From: an uncultured Bacteroidales bacterium
Lineage (GTDB): Bacteria; Bacteroidota; Bacteroidia; Bacteroidales; Muribaculaceae
Length of the DNA: 64,000 nucleotides
Direction of reading: 5' to 3'
Assembly: GCA_902776435.1 (NCBI GenBank)
Contig: CACYQB010000003.1
Span: 88,621 to 152,620 of the forward strand
The translations under genes and the position numbers were made by a program. Under the pieces are notes generated by a model. It did not search any database. It saw only the letters and a program-made list of their open reading frames with translations, and was not told the origin of the DNA. Of the stretch, positions 9,715 through 17,760 are shown piece by piece. Every line of letters begins with the position of its first letter. Position 1 is the first letter of the stretch.

Positions 9715-10698
9715 TTACTGAACTTCAACATATCGCACGGGCTCCGCAGCGGGCAATATGCCTGTTTGGAGAATAATTTTTTGTCCGATGACACCTGTCA
9801 GGAAGGTGAAGAAACCGTGGTCGAGCATGCCGTTATAAGAGGCATCGATGGCCCAGATCGTACGCACCAGAGGATAATCTCCGCTGTGGATGTGAGCTTG
9901 ATAAGGTTTTACACCCTGCACCTGGTCATCTCCACGCACGGGCATCACCTTGATGCGGTCTGTAAAATCAACAACACTCACCTCGTTCTTGGTCTTGAGC
10001 TCCTCATATTTTTGGGCAATAGGAATCTCAGCGGATTTCAGGTCGCTGGTAATCCAGCTCACACCGATAAAGCCGATGACATTCTTATACTGCTCAACAG
10101 CATCAAACACGTCTTTGCTAGAGTTTCTTGCATATACATTGGGACCAAAACTGCCACCATTGAGGAAGGTATCCTTCATGTAGTGTACAATGCCAGTTCC
10201 AGAGCCATCAAACATCACCTTGATCGTGTCGTTTTTCAGTTTGGTTGGGAACACCTCACCCCATCGCTTAACCTTGCCGGTAAAGATATCGCGCAGGTCA
10301 TCCATCGACAGTTCATCAATGTCGTTCTGTTTATTGACGATAATGGCCACGGCATCCACGGCAATCATGCGGGTACGGTATCCACGACCTATCTTCTTGA
10401 GACTCTTCTTTTGCTCAGGAGTCAAGTCATGGGATATGATGATAAGGTCAACCTTATTATTAAACAAGGAGTCGAGGGCATCATGCTCATTGATGTACTC
10501 GGGCATTATGCTAGCCTCAGGATATTGGTACTCAAATACCGCAATTTCTTGTTCTAGCACACTCTGGAACGACTCGTCACACATGATGCGAGCCAGGCCA
10601 CGTGTGCTGGTACTCTTGGGACGGCGATCACCACATGACGACATCACCATGGAGAGCAGCAGCGTCGCAATAACCAATATACTACTTCTCTTGATCAT
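9715..10698 (-). CDS. PstS-like phosphate-binding lipoprotein
   Basis: I take the start at ATG 10698, giving MIKRSSILVIATLLLSMVMSSCGD, a lipoprotein signal with Cys22 as lipidation site (327 residues); an earlier in-frame start only adds sequence that overlaps the upstream gene. The protein has the PBP-like fold of phosphate ABC binding proteins: the loop MFDGSGTGIVHYMKD is the typical SGT phosphate-contact region, and VNKQNDIDELSMDDLRDIFTGKVKRWGE is characteristic of PstS. No permease or ATPase genes (pstCAB) follow, so it may bind phosphate or another anion without its own transporter. It overlaps the upstream small membrane protein gene by 17 bases. Confidence 0.82.
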   Translation of the reverse strand: MIKRSSILVIATLLLSMVMSSCGDRRPKSTSTRGLARIMCDESFQSVLEQEIAVFEYQYPEASIMPEYINEHDALDSLFNNKVDLIIISHDLTPEQKKSLKKIGRGYRTRMIAVDAVAIIVNKQNDIDELSMDDLRDIFTGKVKRWGEVFPTKLKNDTIKVMFDGSGTGIVHYMKDTFLNGGSFGPNVYARNSSKDVFDAVEQYKNVIGFIGVSWITSDLKSAEIPIAQKYEELKTKNEVSVVDFTDRIKVMPVRGDDQVQGVKPYQAHIHSGDYPLVRTIWAIDASYNGMLDHGFFTFLTGVIGQKIILQTGILPAAEPVRYVEVQ

Positions 10699-11005
10699 GG
10701 CTATCATCTGTTTTATTGTCCTTGGCAGCCTTATCATAGGTCGTATAACCAGGATCTTCTTCAACATCGTCGTATTGGCGCATGCCATAAGTGTGCTGCC
10801 CTCTGAACTCACGATAGCCACGGTAGATGCCATAGGCGCCAAAGACCAGGGCAAAGAAATATCTCACCGCATTCCACAGCGGAGTCTCATTCCAGTCGAA
10901 AATGTTTAATAATAAGAGCCATGCCATTCCCAGATACACAAGTACCATGAACATGCCAAAAAACAGTTTCATACTCTGGACAATTTTTGATTGACTGTTG
11001 CTCAT
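10682..11005 (-). CDS. Small membrane protein with two transmembrane helices
   Basis: A 107-residue protein from ATG 11005 (MSNSQSKIVQSMKLFFGMFM). Two hydrophobic helices (about residues 13-35 and 45-62, the latter AVRYFFALVFGAYGIYRGY) are followed by a polar, acidic tail ending DDSHDQEK. I do not recognise a named family. The 3' end overlaps the start of the PstS-like gene, so they form an operon with the TPR gene. In related genomes small membrane proteins of this kind occur beside ExbD/TonB genes, but no homology to those is visible. Confidence 0.65.
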   Translation of the reverse strand: MSNSQSKIVQSMKLFFGMFMVLVYLGMAWLLLLNIFDWNETPLWNAVRYFFALVFGAYGIYRGYREFRGQHTYGMRQYDDVEEDPGYTTYDKAAKDNKTDDSHDQEK

Positions 11006-11218
11006 ATCCGATTCAATAATCTCAATTTTTGGCTTTAGACTTGCCAAACACAAAATCGTTTATAACTATCAAACGACAAAATTAACATTTTATCCTGATT
11101 TGCGGTGTTAAATTAATAAAAATTGTTCACTTCGATTCTCAAAAAACTGAATCGGCCGCATTCCATTATGTGCCATGGCAGGGAAAAACACAGAAAAAAC
11201 GTATATTCTCAAAAAAAG

Positions 11219-11249
11219 TTGCACAACTTTAAAATAAAGCGTATATTTG
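11219..11249 (+). promoter_or_regulatory. Promoter of the candidate small RNA
   Basis: TTG at 11219-11221, a 20-nt spacer, then TATATTTG at 11242-11249, matching the Bacteroidetes -33/-7 pattern. No plus-strand protein gene follows for over 6 kb. Confidence 0.6.
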
Positions 11250-11254
11250 CAAAA

Positions 11255-11324
11255 CCTTAAATCAAACTTTTATTCATACTATTTTTCCTAGGGCACCTTC
11301 GTTGTGAAACGAAGTGCTTTTTTT
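11255..11324 (+). ncRNA. Candidate ~70-nt small RNA
   Basis: A consensus-like promoter ends at 11249 and an intrinsic terminator ends at 11324, leaving a transcript of about 70 nt with no ORF. The 5' 35 nt are A/U-rich and unstructured, and the 3' part is the terminator hairpin, the layout of a base-pairing small RNA. Start position is inferred from the -7 box. No Rfam family is recognised. Confidence 0.45.
11293..11324 (+). terminator. Intrinsic terminator of the candidate small RNA
   Basis: GCACcTTCGTT (from 11293) pairs with AACGAAGTGC (to 11317) around a short GTGA-type loop, followed by seven T on the plus strand. The minus strand has no U-tract after the stem, so it serves plus-strand transcription. 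Confidence 0.75.
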
Positions 11325-11393
11325 AATGCAAAAAATGAGCCAGACGATATTATCCGTCCAGCTCAATTCTTTAATAGATGACTTGTTCTCTTG

Positions 11394-12356
11394 TCACTCC
11401 GTAGGCAGAGCCCTGAATCCAGTGCCCAGAATCTCAGAACTCTCAATGATGTTGACAAACGCATGCGGGTCGATGTGATAAAGAGCAGAGCGCAGCTTAA
11501 TCATATCTGAACGGTCAAGCGTCACATAGAGCATCTTGCGTTCCTTACCCTCATAGAGACCGCTACCCGAGATGCAGGTGCCGCCACGCTTGATATCATT
11601 GATGATGTAATCGCGGATTGGATCAGGATCATCGGTGATGATAAACATGGTTTTGTAGGTCTTGATACCATCGACAACAATATCAATGACCTTACCCTCG
11701 ATAAAGATAATAAGAATCGAATAGATGGGCAAACGGATGTCACCGAAGGCGATGAGAGTGCTCAGGGTGATGATACCATCGACTATCATGACGAGAGTAC
11801 CCAACGATATCTTGGTGTACTTGTGAAGAATCATCGAGATGATGTCCGAACCACCACTTGTAGCGCCGGAACGGAAAATCAGTCCGATTGCCACACCATA
11901 GATAAGTCCAGCCAGCACCGTGTTCAGGAAATAGTCGGGATGGAACCAGCCGCCATGATGAGGAATCTCAACCATCGACTTAACCATCATGGGATCCACG
12001 CTTGACACAATCGCGCCATCATGAATAACCGGGTTATAGCCCCAACTGCTCTCGAGCACAAAAGTGAACAGGAAGATTAATGCCGTGGAGACAATGGTTT
12101 TAACACCAAACTTGGGTCCCAGAATCCACGTGCCGATAAGGAGCAACGGAATGTCCATGCAAATGGCATAGAGTGAAATCTTCCAAGGCCACAACGTGTT
12201 GAACACGTTACTCAGACCATAGGTGCCACCAGGTGCCATCAGATAAGGGTTGACGAACATGACGTCACCGATGGCAAACAGGGCGCTGCCGATCACCAGC
12301 AGCAGGTAGGCCCAGACTTCACGCCACAATTTTCTCTTGGGATCAATAGTAAGCAT
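11394..12356 (-). CDS. YitT family membrane protein (DUF161 plus DUF2179)
   Basis: A 320-residue protein from ATG 12356 (MLTIDPKRKLWREVWAYLLL); an upstream in-frame ATG at 12392 would overlap proS by 17 nt and is less likely. About five to six membrane helices carry family features such as VNPYLMAPGGTYGLSNVF and RSGATSGGSDIISMIL, followed by a soluble C-terminal DUF2179 domain (MFIITDDPDPIRDYIINDI...GTCISGSGLYEGKERKMLYV). YitT proteins are widespread, with no established transport substrate. It lies 19 nt after proS and is likely co-transcribed. Confidence 0.88.
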   Translation of the reverse strand: MLTIDPKRKLWREVWAYLLLVIGSALFAIGDVMFVNPYLMAPGGTYGLSNVFNTLWPWKISLYAICMDIPLLLIGTWILGPKFGVKTIVSTALIFLFTFVLESSWGYNPVIHDGAIVSSVDPMMVKSMVEIPHHGGWFHPDYFLNTVLAGLIYGVAIGLIFRSGATSGGSDIISMILHKYTKISLGTLVMIVDGIITLSTLIAFGDIRLPIYSILIIFIEGKVIDIVVDGIKTYKTMFIITDDPDPIRDYIINDIKRGGTCISGSGLYEGKERKMLYVTLDRSDMIKLRSALYHIDPHAFVNIIESSEILGTGFRALPTE

Positions 12357-12375
12357 AGAAGAATGCAAAATCGGA

Positions 12376-13857
12376 TTAATAGTTGCGGGCAAAAATCACA
12401 CGACGCTTGCTGGGTTTGCCAGTGTAGATGCACTTGCCCTCTTCCTCAACGGCATCCAAGGGGATGCAACGGATGGTCGCCTTGGTCTCCTCCTTGATCT
12501 TCTCCTCGGTCTCGGTCGTGCCGTCCCAGTGAGCCAGGATAAAGCCACCTTTTTCAATCTGCTCCTTGAATTCCTCCCAAGTATCCACCTTGCAGGTCAT
12601 CTTCTCGCGATGGCGCAGGGCCTTGTCAAAGATGTTCTGCTGGATTTCCTCAAGGAGGTCCTTTACACGGTTCTCAATACCAGCCAACTGCTCACTGCTC
12701 TTCTCGAGTGTGTCACGACGCATTACCTCAACGGTGCCTGCCTCGATATCGCGTGCACCAAGCACGAGACGAACGGGAACACCCTTGAGCTCATAGTCGG
12801 CGAACTTGAAGCCAGGTCGCTTGTTGTCAGCGTTGTCATATTTCACCGAGATACCCATGCCACGCAGGTTCTTCACGATGGGCTCAACCACCTTGTTGAC
12901 TTGCTCAAGCTGGTTGTCAGTCTTGTAAACGGGAACGATGACAACCTGGATGGGAGCCAAGTGAGGAGGCAATACCAGACCGTTGTCATCACTGTGAGTC
13001 ATGATGAGGGCACCCATCAGACGGGTAGAAACGCCCCACGAAGTAGCCCACACGTCTTGCAACTTGTTTTCCTTGTCAATGAACTTCACATCGAAGGCCT
13101 TTGCAAAGTTCTGGCCCAGGAAGTGGCTTGTTCCCGACTGCAGCGCCTTACCGTCCTGCATCATCGCCTCGATGGTGTAGGTCTCAAGCGCGCCAGCAAA
13201 ACGCTCGTTAGCCGTTTTGATACCCTTGATGACAGGCACTGCCATATATTTCTCAGCAAAATCAGCATAGACGTTCAGCATCTCAACAGCCTTGGCCTCA
13301 GCCTCCTCCTTAGTGGCATGGGCAGTATGGCCCTCTTGCCACAGGAATTCGGCAGTGCGAAGGAACATGCGGGTACGCATCTCCCAACGGAAGACATTGG
13401 CCCACTGGTTAATGAGCAATGGCAGGTCACGGTAGCTGTTAATCCAGTTGCGGTAGGTGTTCCAGATGATGGTCTCGCTGGTGGGACGGATAACCAATTC
13501 CTCTTCCAGTCGTGCCGAAGGGTCAACGACAACGCCCTTACCTTGGGGATCATTCATCAGGCGGTAATGGGTAACGACCGCGCACTCCTTAGCGAAACCC
13601 TCCACATGGTCAGCCTCACGGCTCAGGAAGGATTTGGGAATCAGCAAGGGGAAATAGGCGTTCTGTACGCCCGTGGCCTTAAACATGTCGTCCAATTGGC
13701 GCTGCATCTTTTCCCAGATGGCGTAACCATAAGGCTTGATGACCATGCAGCCACGTACGGCAGATTGTTCAGCCAAGTCGGCTTTCACTACCAGTTCATT
13801 ATACCATTGAGAGTAATTGTCGGCTCTCTTAGTTAAATCTTTAAGCTCTTTTGCCAT
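12376..13857 (-). CDS. proS: Prolyl-tRNA synthetase, archaeal/eukaryote-type
   Basis: A 493-residue class II synthetase that charges tRNA-Pro with proline. Motif 2 reads [25 protein letters not shown] and motif 3 includes [11 protein letters not shown] upstream of the anticodon-binding domain. It lacks the long editing insertion of the bacterial-type enzyme and has the C-terminal extension ending in the terminal tyrosine (RRVIFARNY), the hallmark of the short ProS type 3. Such enzymes are usual in Bacteroidetes. Flanked by an OmpA-like gene upstream and YitT downstream on the same strand. Confidence 0.97.
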   Translation of the reverse strand: MAKELKDLTKRADNYSQWYNELVVKADLAEQSAVRGCMVIKPYGYAIWEKMQRQLDDMFKATGVQNAYFPLLIPKSFLSREADHVEGFAKECAVVTHYRLMNDPQGKGVVVDPSARLEEELVIRPTSETIIWNTYRNWINSYRDLPLLINQWANVFRWEMRTRMFLRTAEFLWQEGHTAHATKEEAEAKAVEMLNVYADFAEKYMAVPVIKGIKTANERFAGALETYTIEAMMQDGKALQSGTSHFLGQNFAKAFDVKFIDKENKLQDVWATSWGVSTRLMGALIMTHSDDNGLVLPPHLAPIQVVIVPVYKTDNQLEQVNKVVEPIVKNLRGMGISVKYDNADNKRPGFKFADYELKGVPVRLVLGARDIEAGTVEVMRRDTLEKSSEQLAGIENRVKDLLEEIQQNIFDKALRHREKMTCKVDTWEEFKEQIEKGGFILAHWDGTTETEEKIKEETKATIRCIPLDAVEEEGKCIYTGKPSKRRVIFARNY

Positions 13858-13900
13858 TGTTATTTTGTGCTTTATATTATTTATAATGTATTCTGTGTTA

Positions 13901-14551
13901 TTATTTCTCTTTGGCTATATGGCTGATGTTGATAACACCTTTCTTAGCCTGCTGCAACATGGTCTTCTCGGGAACCAGGAAAATCTCCAGACGCCTGTTG
14001 CGCTTGCGGTTCTCGACCGAGTTGTTGTCCACAATGGGGTCAGTTTCGCCCAAGGCATAGGGAACCACATAGTCCACACTCCCGTTTTCATCAAACCAGT
14101 CGAAGATGGCGTTGACACGCTGGCGGCTCAAGTTGAGCGTGTATTCCGAACTGCCGGTATTATCGCTGTGCATGACCAGCAGCATCTTGTAGAAGCCAGG
14201 ATTCTTGATCATCCTCAAGAACGGCTTCAGTTGAGCCTCGCCCAACTTGGAAAGCACCGTGTCGTTAGGTTCAAACAGTTGGCTGGCAGGGATAGTGATT
14301 ACGATGACCTCATCATCACGCATGATTTCCACTTCATAGTTCGAGCGCTTGAAAGCCACAGCCATATCATACTGGAAATCCTGTATTTTATCTCTTTGTT
14401 TGCTGTTCCTGATCTCGGGCGTAGCCAAGTTCTCATCCAGCGACAATTCATAGATGTCTTCTTCCTTGTCCCTGGCGTTCACCCCTTGGGGAGAGACCAA
14501 GCACAGCAGGAATGCAGTCATCAGGATAATATGTGATACACGTCGTTTCAT
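13901..14551 (-). CDS. OmpA-like peptidoglycan-binding periplasmic protein
   Basis: A 216-residue protein. Signal peptide [26 protein letters not shown], then a short linker, then an OmpA C-terminal domain: [42 protein letters not shown] and [28 protein letters not shown]. The last block carries the NR.NRR arginines expected to contact diaminopimelate. There is no beta-barrel, so this is a soluble, wall-binding protein. It lies between rimM and proS with short gaps. The normal OmpA motif G(H/Y)(T/S)D is HSD here, a mild departure. Confidence 0.85.
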   Translation of the reverse strand: MKRRVSHIILMTAFLLCLVSPQGVNARDKEEDIYELSLDENLATPEIRNSKQRDKIQDFQYDMAVAFKRSNYEVEIMRDDEVIVITIPASQLFEPNDTVLSKLGEAQLKPFLRMIKNPGFYKMLLVMHSDNTGSSEYTLNLSRQRVNAIFDWFDENGSVDYVVPYALGETDPIVDNNSVENRKRNRRLEIFLVPEKTMLQQAKKGVINISHIAKEK

Positions 14552-14566
14552 GCAGTATAAAACAGG

Positions 14567-15103
14567 TTAATCGTTCAGGTCAAGCAAGCCTTGAGGCAGG
14601 TCCATGACCATCACTTTCTTGTCTAAATCAAATTCAACGATCAGCTCATCAGTAGCAGGTACCATGAGTTCGGCACCTTCGCGGTCCACGATAAAGATGG
14701 CATTCTCGGTCTGCTCATCAACATCGGTAATCTCTCCGACCCGCTGGCCATCGCTGTCACGAAGTTCAAAGCCGATGAAATAATCTAACGGAAATCCATC
14801 AGCATCGGAATCAAGGCTCTCTTGACGATAGTCGCGCTTGAGGGCATAAATGTCATGGTTCACAAGACGCGAGACCTCTTTTTCGTTATCAATTCCATCT
14901 ATTGTGAGCAAGACAGTCTCTTGGCTCTTGGGACGACAAGCGTTGACAAAGAACGGCACGAAGATGCCGTCAATGTCAGTCACCAGGCACGAAAGCCCCT
15001 GCAGGGTATCCAAATCCACATCGATGGTGGCCGAGATTTCACCGGCAACCCCATGTGGCTTGTTGTATCGGCCTATCGCTATCAGTTCGTCCCTTGTAAT
15101 CAT
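14567..15103 (-). CDS. rimM: Ribosome maturation factor RimM
   Basis: A 178-residue protein. RimM helps 30S head assembly by binding ribosomal protein S19. The N-terminal barrel contains the expected IGRYNKPHGVAGEISATIDVD, and the C-terminal PRC-barrel contains GFELRDSDGQRVGEITDVDEQTENAIFIV and a closing VMVMDLPQGLLDL. It starts 5 nt after the DUF4290 gene stop, so it is in the same transcript. Confidence 0.95.
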   Translation of the reverse strand: MITRDELIAIGRYNKPHGVAGEISATIDVDLDTLQGLSCLVTDIDGIFVPFFVNACRPKSQETVLLTIDGIDNEKEVSRLVNHDIYALKRDYRQESLDSDADGFPLDYFIGFELRDSDGQRVGEITDVDEQTENAIFIVDREGAELMVPATDELIVEFDLDKKVMVMDLPQGLLDLND

Positions 15104-15108
15104 AACAA

Positions 15109-15705
15109 TTACTTCTTTTTCTTCTTCTTACCCGTGGTTTGAGCCGGTTTTACGACCTGGTACTCATGCAGGTGGTGCGTCTCGGGGTCCAACCTGATGG
15201 CGCCATGGCTGTAATAAGCCATATCCTTGAAGATTTTCGCATCCTCCACGTCCTCGTTGTTGATTTGGTAGATGAGCTTCTTCATGTGGTTGGCCAGCAG
15301 CATCACCAGAGCATCGCGCTCCTCGCCTTCAGGATAGTTGGCAGCACGCTCAATCATTCGCTCGATGTTCTTGCCGTAATGGCGGAACTTGATCGGTTCC
15401 AACTCATAGGGTATGGGGTCGGGCTTGGTCTCCAAGTTCTCCTCCCTGATGATATCGTCAAACGGGAAATCCACATCAAGTTGAAATCCACTCATTATCA
15501 TCAGGTGGTCCCACAATTTGTGTTGGTAGTCGGCCTCGGTACGCAACTGCGGGAACATGTTGGCCATGTTCTGCACAATGGTAAAGGCGCAACGGGTTCG
15601 CTCGTTGCGGTCCTCAATGGTCAGACAGTGGTCCACCATCTGCTGAATGTTGCGGCCATATTCAGGCAACACAAGTTTCTTGAGTAATGAATTATATGTC
15701 AACAT
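15109..15705 (-). CDS. DUF4290 domain-containing protein
   Basis: A 198-residue protein from ATG 15705 (MLTYNSLLKKLVLPEYGRNI). The N-terminal LPEYGRNIQQMVDHCLTIEDR and FPFDDI segments are typical of DUF4290, a Bacteroidetes-restricted cytoplasmic family of unknown function. The end is KKKKKK, a basic tail. It is the first gene of the rimM-OmpA-proS group. A -7 box ends only 6 nt before the ATG, so its mRNA should have almost no leader. Confidence 0.85.
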   Translation of the reverse strand: MLTYNSLLKKLVLPEYGRNIQQMVDHCLTIEDRNERTRCAFTIVQNMANMFPQLRTEADYQHKLWDHLMIMSGFQLDVDFPFDDIIREENLETKPDPIPYELEPIKFRHYGKNIERMIERAANYPEGEERDALVMLLANHMKKLIYQINNEDVEDAKIFKDMAYYSHGAIRLDPETHHLHEYQVVKPAQTTGKKKKKK

Positions 15706-15711
15706 AATCTG

Positions 15712-15719
15712 CAAAAATA
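15712..15719 (-). promoter_or_regulatory. -7 box of the DUF4290-rimM-proS group
   Basis: TATTTTTG on the minus strand, six bases before the ATG; predicts a leader of at most a few bases. Confidence 0.45.
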
Positions 15720-15770
15720 ATATAAAAATCCGGATTGCGAAAATCCGACGATGCTATTCATCGTGCCTCA

Positions 15771-16475
15771 TTACTGATTGAGCACGGGATTCTTGGGCTT
15801 TGTCGCCTGGAACTCTTTGAGATAAAGCGGTGTGCTGTAAGCAACATCGATAAAGGCCTGCTCACGGTAAGCTTTCTCGGACAGGGCCATCATGTCCACT
15901 GCCACGGGCTTGATGCCCTCGATGAAGCGCGCATGCTCGTGTACTATCACTTGGCGGGCCTTATCGCTGCCATTGCCCATCAGAACCATCGTATGGCCCT
16001 GCTGAAGCAAATCCTCAAAGGAATGCTCATCAAGAATCATCGCCTGCGGCTCTAACACAGTTTCGAGTGCCGGATTATAGACCGCCGTATAGACCTCCAT
16101 GCGCCGAGCATCAATCATGGGCACAAACAACACATCGTCCTCATCGATGAAGTGGTTGAACATGGTGCTAACCGTCAACAGCTGCAACGTGTTCACCCCG
16201 ATGAGAGGCAGGCCCAGACCGAAGGCAAGCCCCTTGGCTTCACTCAAGCCGATGCGCAGCCCCGTATAGGAACCGGGTCCGATGCTCACAGCGATGGCAT
16301 CCATTTTCATCTCTCGTGAGCGGGCATACTCCAGCATCTCTTTCACATACTGGCTCAACAAGGTGGCATGAGTCTGACCCTCGTAGTTTTCACGATGGTC
16401 CAGTACCTGTCCTTCGCTGGTCAATGCCACCGAGCACACCTCAGTGGAAGTCTCTATATTGAGTATTGTCGCCAT
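15771..16475 (-). CDS. tsaB: tRNA threonylcarbamoyladenosine biosynthesis protein TsaB
   Basis: A 234-residue ASKHA-fold protein. It begins MATILNIETSTEVCSVAL and has GPGSYTGLRIGLSEAKGLAFG, the TsaB signature. TsaB is the dimerisation and support partner of TsaD in making t6A37 on ANN-decoding tRNAs, together with TsaC and TsaE, which are not in this window. The length is normal for the family. A -7 box (TACCTTTG) lies about 22 nt upstream. Confidence 0.94.
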   Translation of the reverse strand: MATILNIETSTEVCSVALTSEGQVLDHRENYEGQTHATLLSQYVKEMLEYARSREMKMDAIAVSIGPGSYTGLRIGLSEAKGLAFGLGLPLIGVNTLQLLTVSTMFNHFIDEDDVLFVPMIDARRMEVYTAVYNPALETVLEPQAMILDEHSFEDLLQQGHTMVLMGNGSDKARQVIVHEHARFIEGIKPVAVDMMALSEKAYREQAFIDVAYSTPLYLKEFQATKPKNPVLNQ

Positions 16476-16496
16476 TACCTCTATCTAAAAAACGTG

Positions 16497-16504
16497 CAAA
16501 GGTA
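16497..16504 (-). promoter_or_regulatory. -7 box of tsaB
   Basis: TACCTTTG on the minus strand, 21 nt before the tsaB ATG. Confidence 0.5.
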
Positions 16505-16584
16505 CAAATTAGTTTTCAGTTAACAGTTTTTTAGTCTCAAGTTTTTGTCTCGATTGATGCGTTTTTCCCTATTGACCAGCAATT

Positions 16585-16616
16585 GTGCGCTCATCTATCC
16601 GTTCAAATGAGCACAC
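16585..16616 (-). terminator. Hairpin after the threonine aldolase gene
   Basis: GTGCGCTCAT (16585-16594) pairs with ATGAGCACAC (16607-16616), about 45 nt after the aldolase stop. There is no U-tract on either strand, so terminator activity is uncertain. Confidence 0.3.
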
Positions 16617-16660
16617 TACAATGACAAAGAAATGAAGGAAGGGTGTTGTTTGCTACAAAA

Positions 16661-17689
16661 CTACAACGCCTCGATGAGGGCATCAACGTCCTCGGGACTC
16701 GTGGCCCAACTGGTGACAAAGCGGCAATTCATTTTGTCACCCACTGGGAACCATTGTTCAAAAACAAAGTTCTTTTCCAGGCGTTTGATGGTCTCAGCGT
16801 TCAACAGGACAAACTGCTGATTGGTTGGCGAATTGCTGTACATCTCGTACCCCTTGGCCACAAGGGCATCGCGCAATCGTATCGCCTGTTCAACTGCATG
16901 GCGGGCAATCTTAAAATAAAGTCCATCCTGCATCAGGACATCGAACTGGATGCCGAGCAGGCGCCCTTTAGCCAATAAAGCGCCATGTTGCTTGACAATA
17001 GTAAAGAAATGGGCAGGTGCCGGAGCCCCAGGATTGGGGAAGACGACTGCCTCGCCGCAATAAGCGCCACACTTGGTGCCGCCAATATAGAAAACATCGC
17101 ACAGGTCAGCCAATTGCGGCAAAGTCACGTCACATCCCTCGGCCATGAGACCATAGCCCAAGCGAGCGCCATCGATAAACAAGGGCAGGTCATGCTGCTT
17201 GCACACGTCGCTGATAGCCGTCAGTTCACTGAGTGAGTATATCGTGCCCATCTCGGTGGCAAAGGTGATATAGACCATGCCCGGAAAGACCATGTGGTCA
17301 TAGGTCGGGTCGGCATAATAATCATGGAGCCATTGGGACAACTCGCCAACATCCATTTTGCCGTCGTGGCTAGGCAGAGTCAGGACTTTGTGACCTCCAA
17401 ACTCGATAGCGCCTGACTCATGGACGTTGATATGGGCCGTATCCACGGCCAACACGCCCTGATAAGAGTGCAGCATGGCATCGATGACCGTGGCATTAGT
17501 CTGGGTGCCACCCACAAGGAAAAACACGTCGGCATCAGGCTTGGCACACGCCAGACGGATTTTCTCTTTGGCTGCCGTGCAGTAATCGTCAAGACCGTAT
17601 CCTGTTGCACAATCGCCATTGGTTTCGGTCAATCTTCTCAAGATTGCCTCATGGCAACCATTATTGTAATCGCTTTCAAAAGAAATCAT
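16661..17689 (-). CDS. ltaE: Low-specificity L-threonine aldolase family protein (PLP)
   Basis: A 342-residue fold-type I PLP enzyme. Threonine aldolases split threonine or allo-threonine into glycine and acetaldehyde. Visible features are FLVGGTQTNATVIDAML (cofactor phosphate loop), HINVHESGAIE, the Asp in LPLFIDGARLGYGL that binds the pyridine nitrogen, and the Schiff-base lysine in FYIGGTKCGAYCGEAVV. It belongs to the short beta-eliminating-lyase branch, so related activities on other beta-hydroxy amino acids cannot be excluded. Divergent from the GH13 gene, with overlapping promoters. Confidence 0.88.
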   Translation of the reverse strand: MISFESDYNNGCHEAILRRLTETNGDCATGYGLDDYCTAAKEKIRLACAKPDADVFFLVGGTQTNATVIDAMLHSYQGVLAVDTAHINVHESGAIEFGGHKVLTLPSHDGKMDVGELSQWLHDYYADPTYDHMVFPGMVYITFATEMGTIYSLSELTAISDVCKQHDLPLFIDGARLGYGLMAEGCDVTLPQLADLCDVFYIGGTKCGAYCGEAVVFPNPGAPAPAHFFTIVKQHGALLAKGRLLGIQFDVLMQDGLYFKIARHAVEQAIRLRDALVAKGYEMYSNSPTNQQFVLLNAETIKRLEKNFVFEQWFPVGDKMNCRFVTSWATSPEDVDALIEAL

Positions 17690-17717
17690 ATCATTACATG
17701 ATTAAAAAATGCAGGTG

Positions 17718-17725
17718 CAAAGGTA
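17718..17725 (-). promoter_or_regulatory. -7 box of the threonine aldolase gene
   Basis: TACCTTTG on the minus strand, about 28 nt before the ATG at 17689. It lies back to back with the GH13 promoter, whose -33 TTG begins two bases to its right. Confidence 0.5.
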
Positions 17726-17726
17726 A

Positions 17727-17756
17727 TTGAAAAAACGAGAAAAAACATTATCTTTG
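17727..17756 (+). promoter_or_regulatory. Promoter of the GH13 gene, predicted leaderless
   Basis: TTG at 17727-17729, a 19-nt spacer, and TATCTTTG at 17749-17756. Only CAGC separates it from the ATG at 17761, so transcription should start at or next to the A of the start codon. Confidence 0.7.
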
Positions 17757-17760
17757 CAGC

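Larger units (their letters stand above)
11006..11393. other. Intergenic region holding a candidate small RNA
   Basis: 388 bases without a protein gene. The left part is the untranslated leader of the minus-strand PstS cluster. The right part contains a plus-strand promoter match and hairpin (listed separately). The bases 11325-11393 are the 3' flank of the YitT gene. Confidence 0.6.

Noticed and set aside
12337-13836. A 499-codon open frame opposite proS
   Set aside because: Its composition mirrors the proS codons and it shows no family motif; proS is certain.
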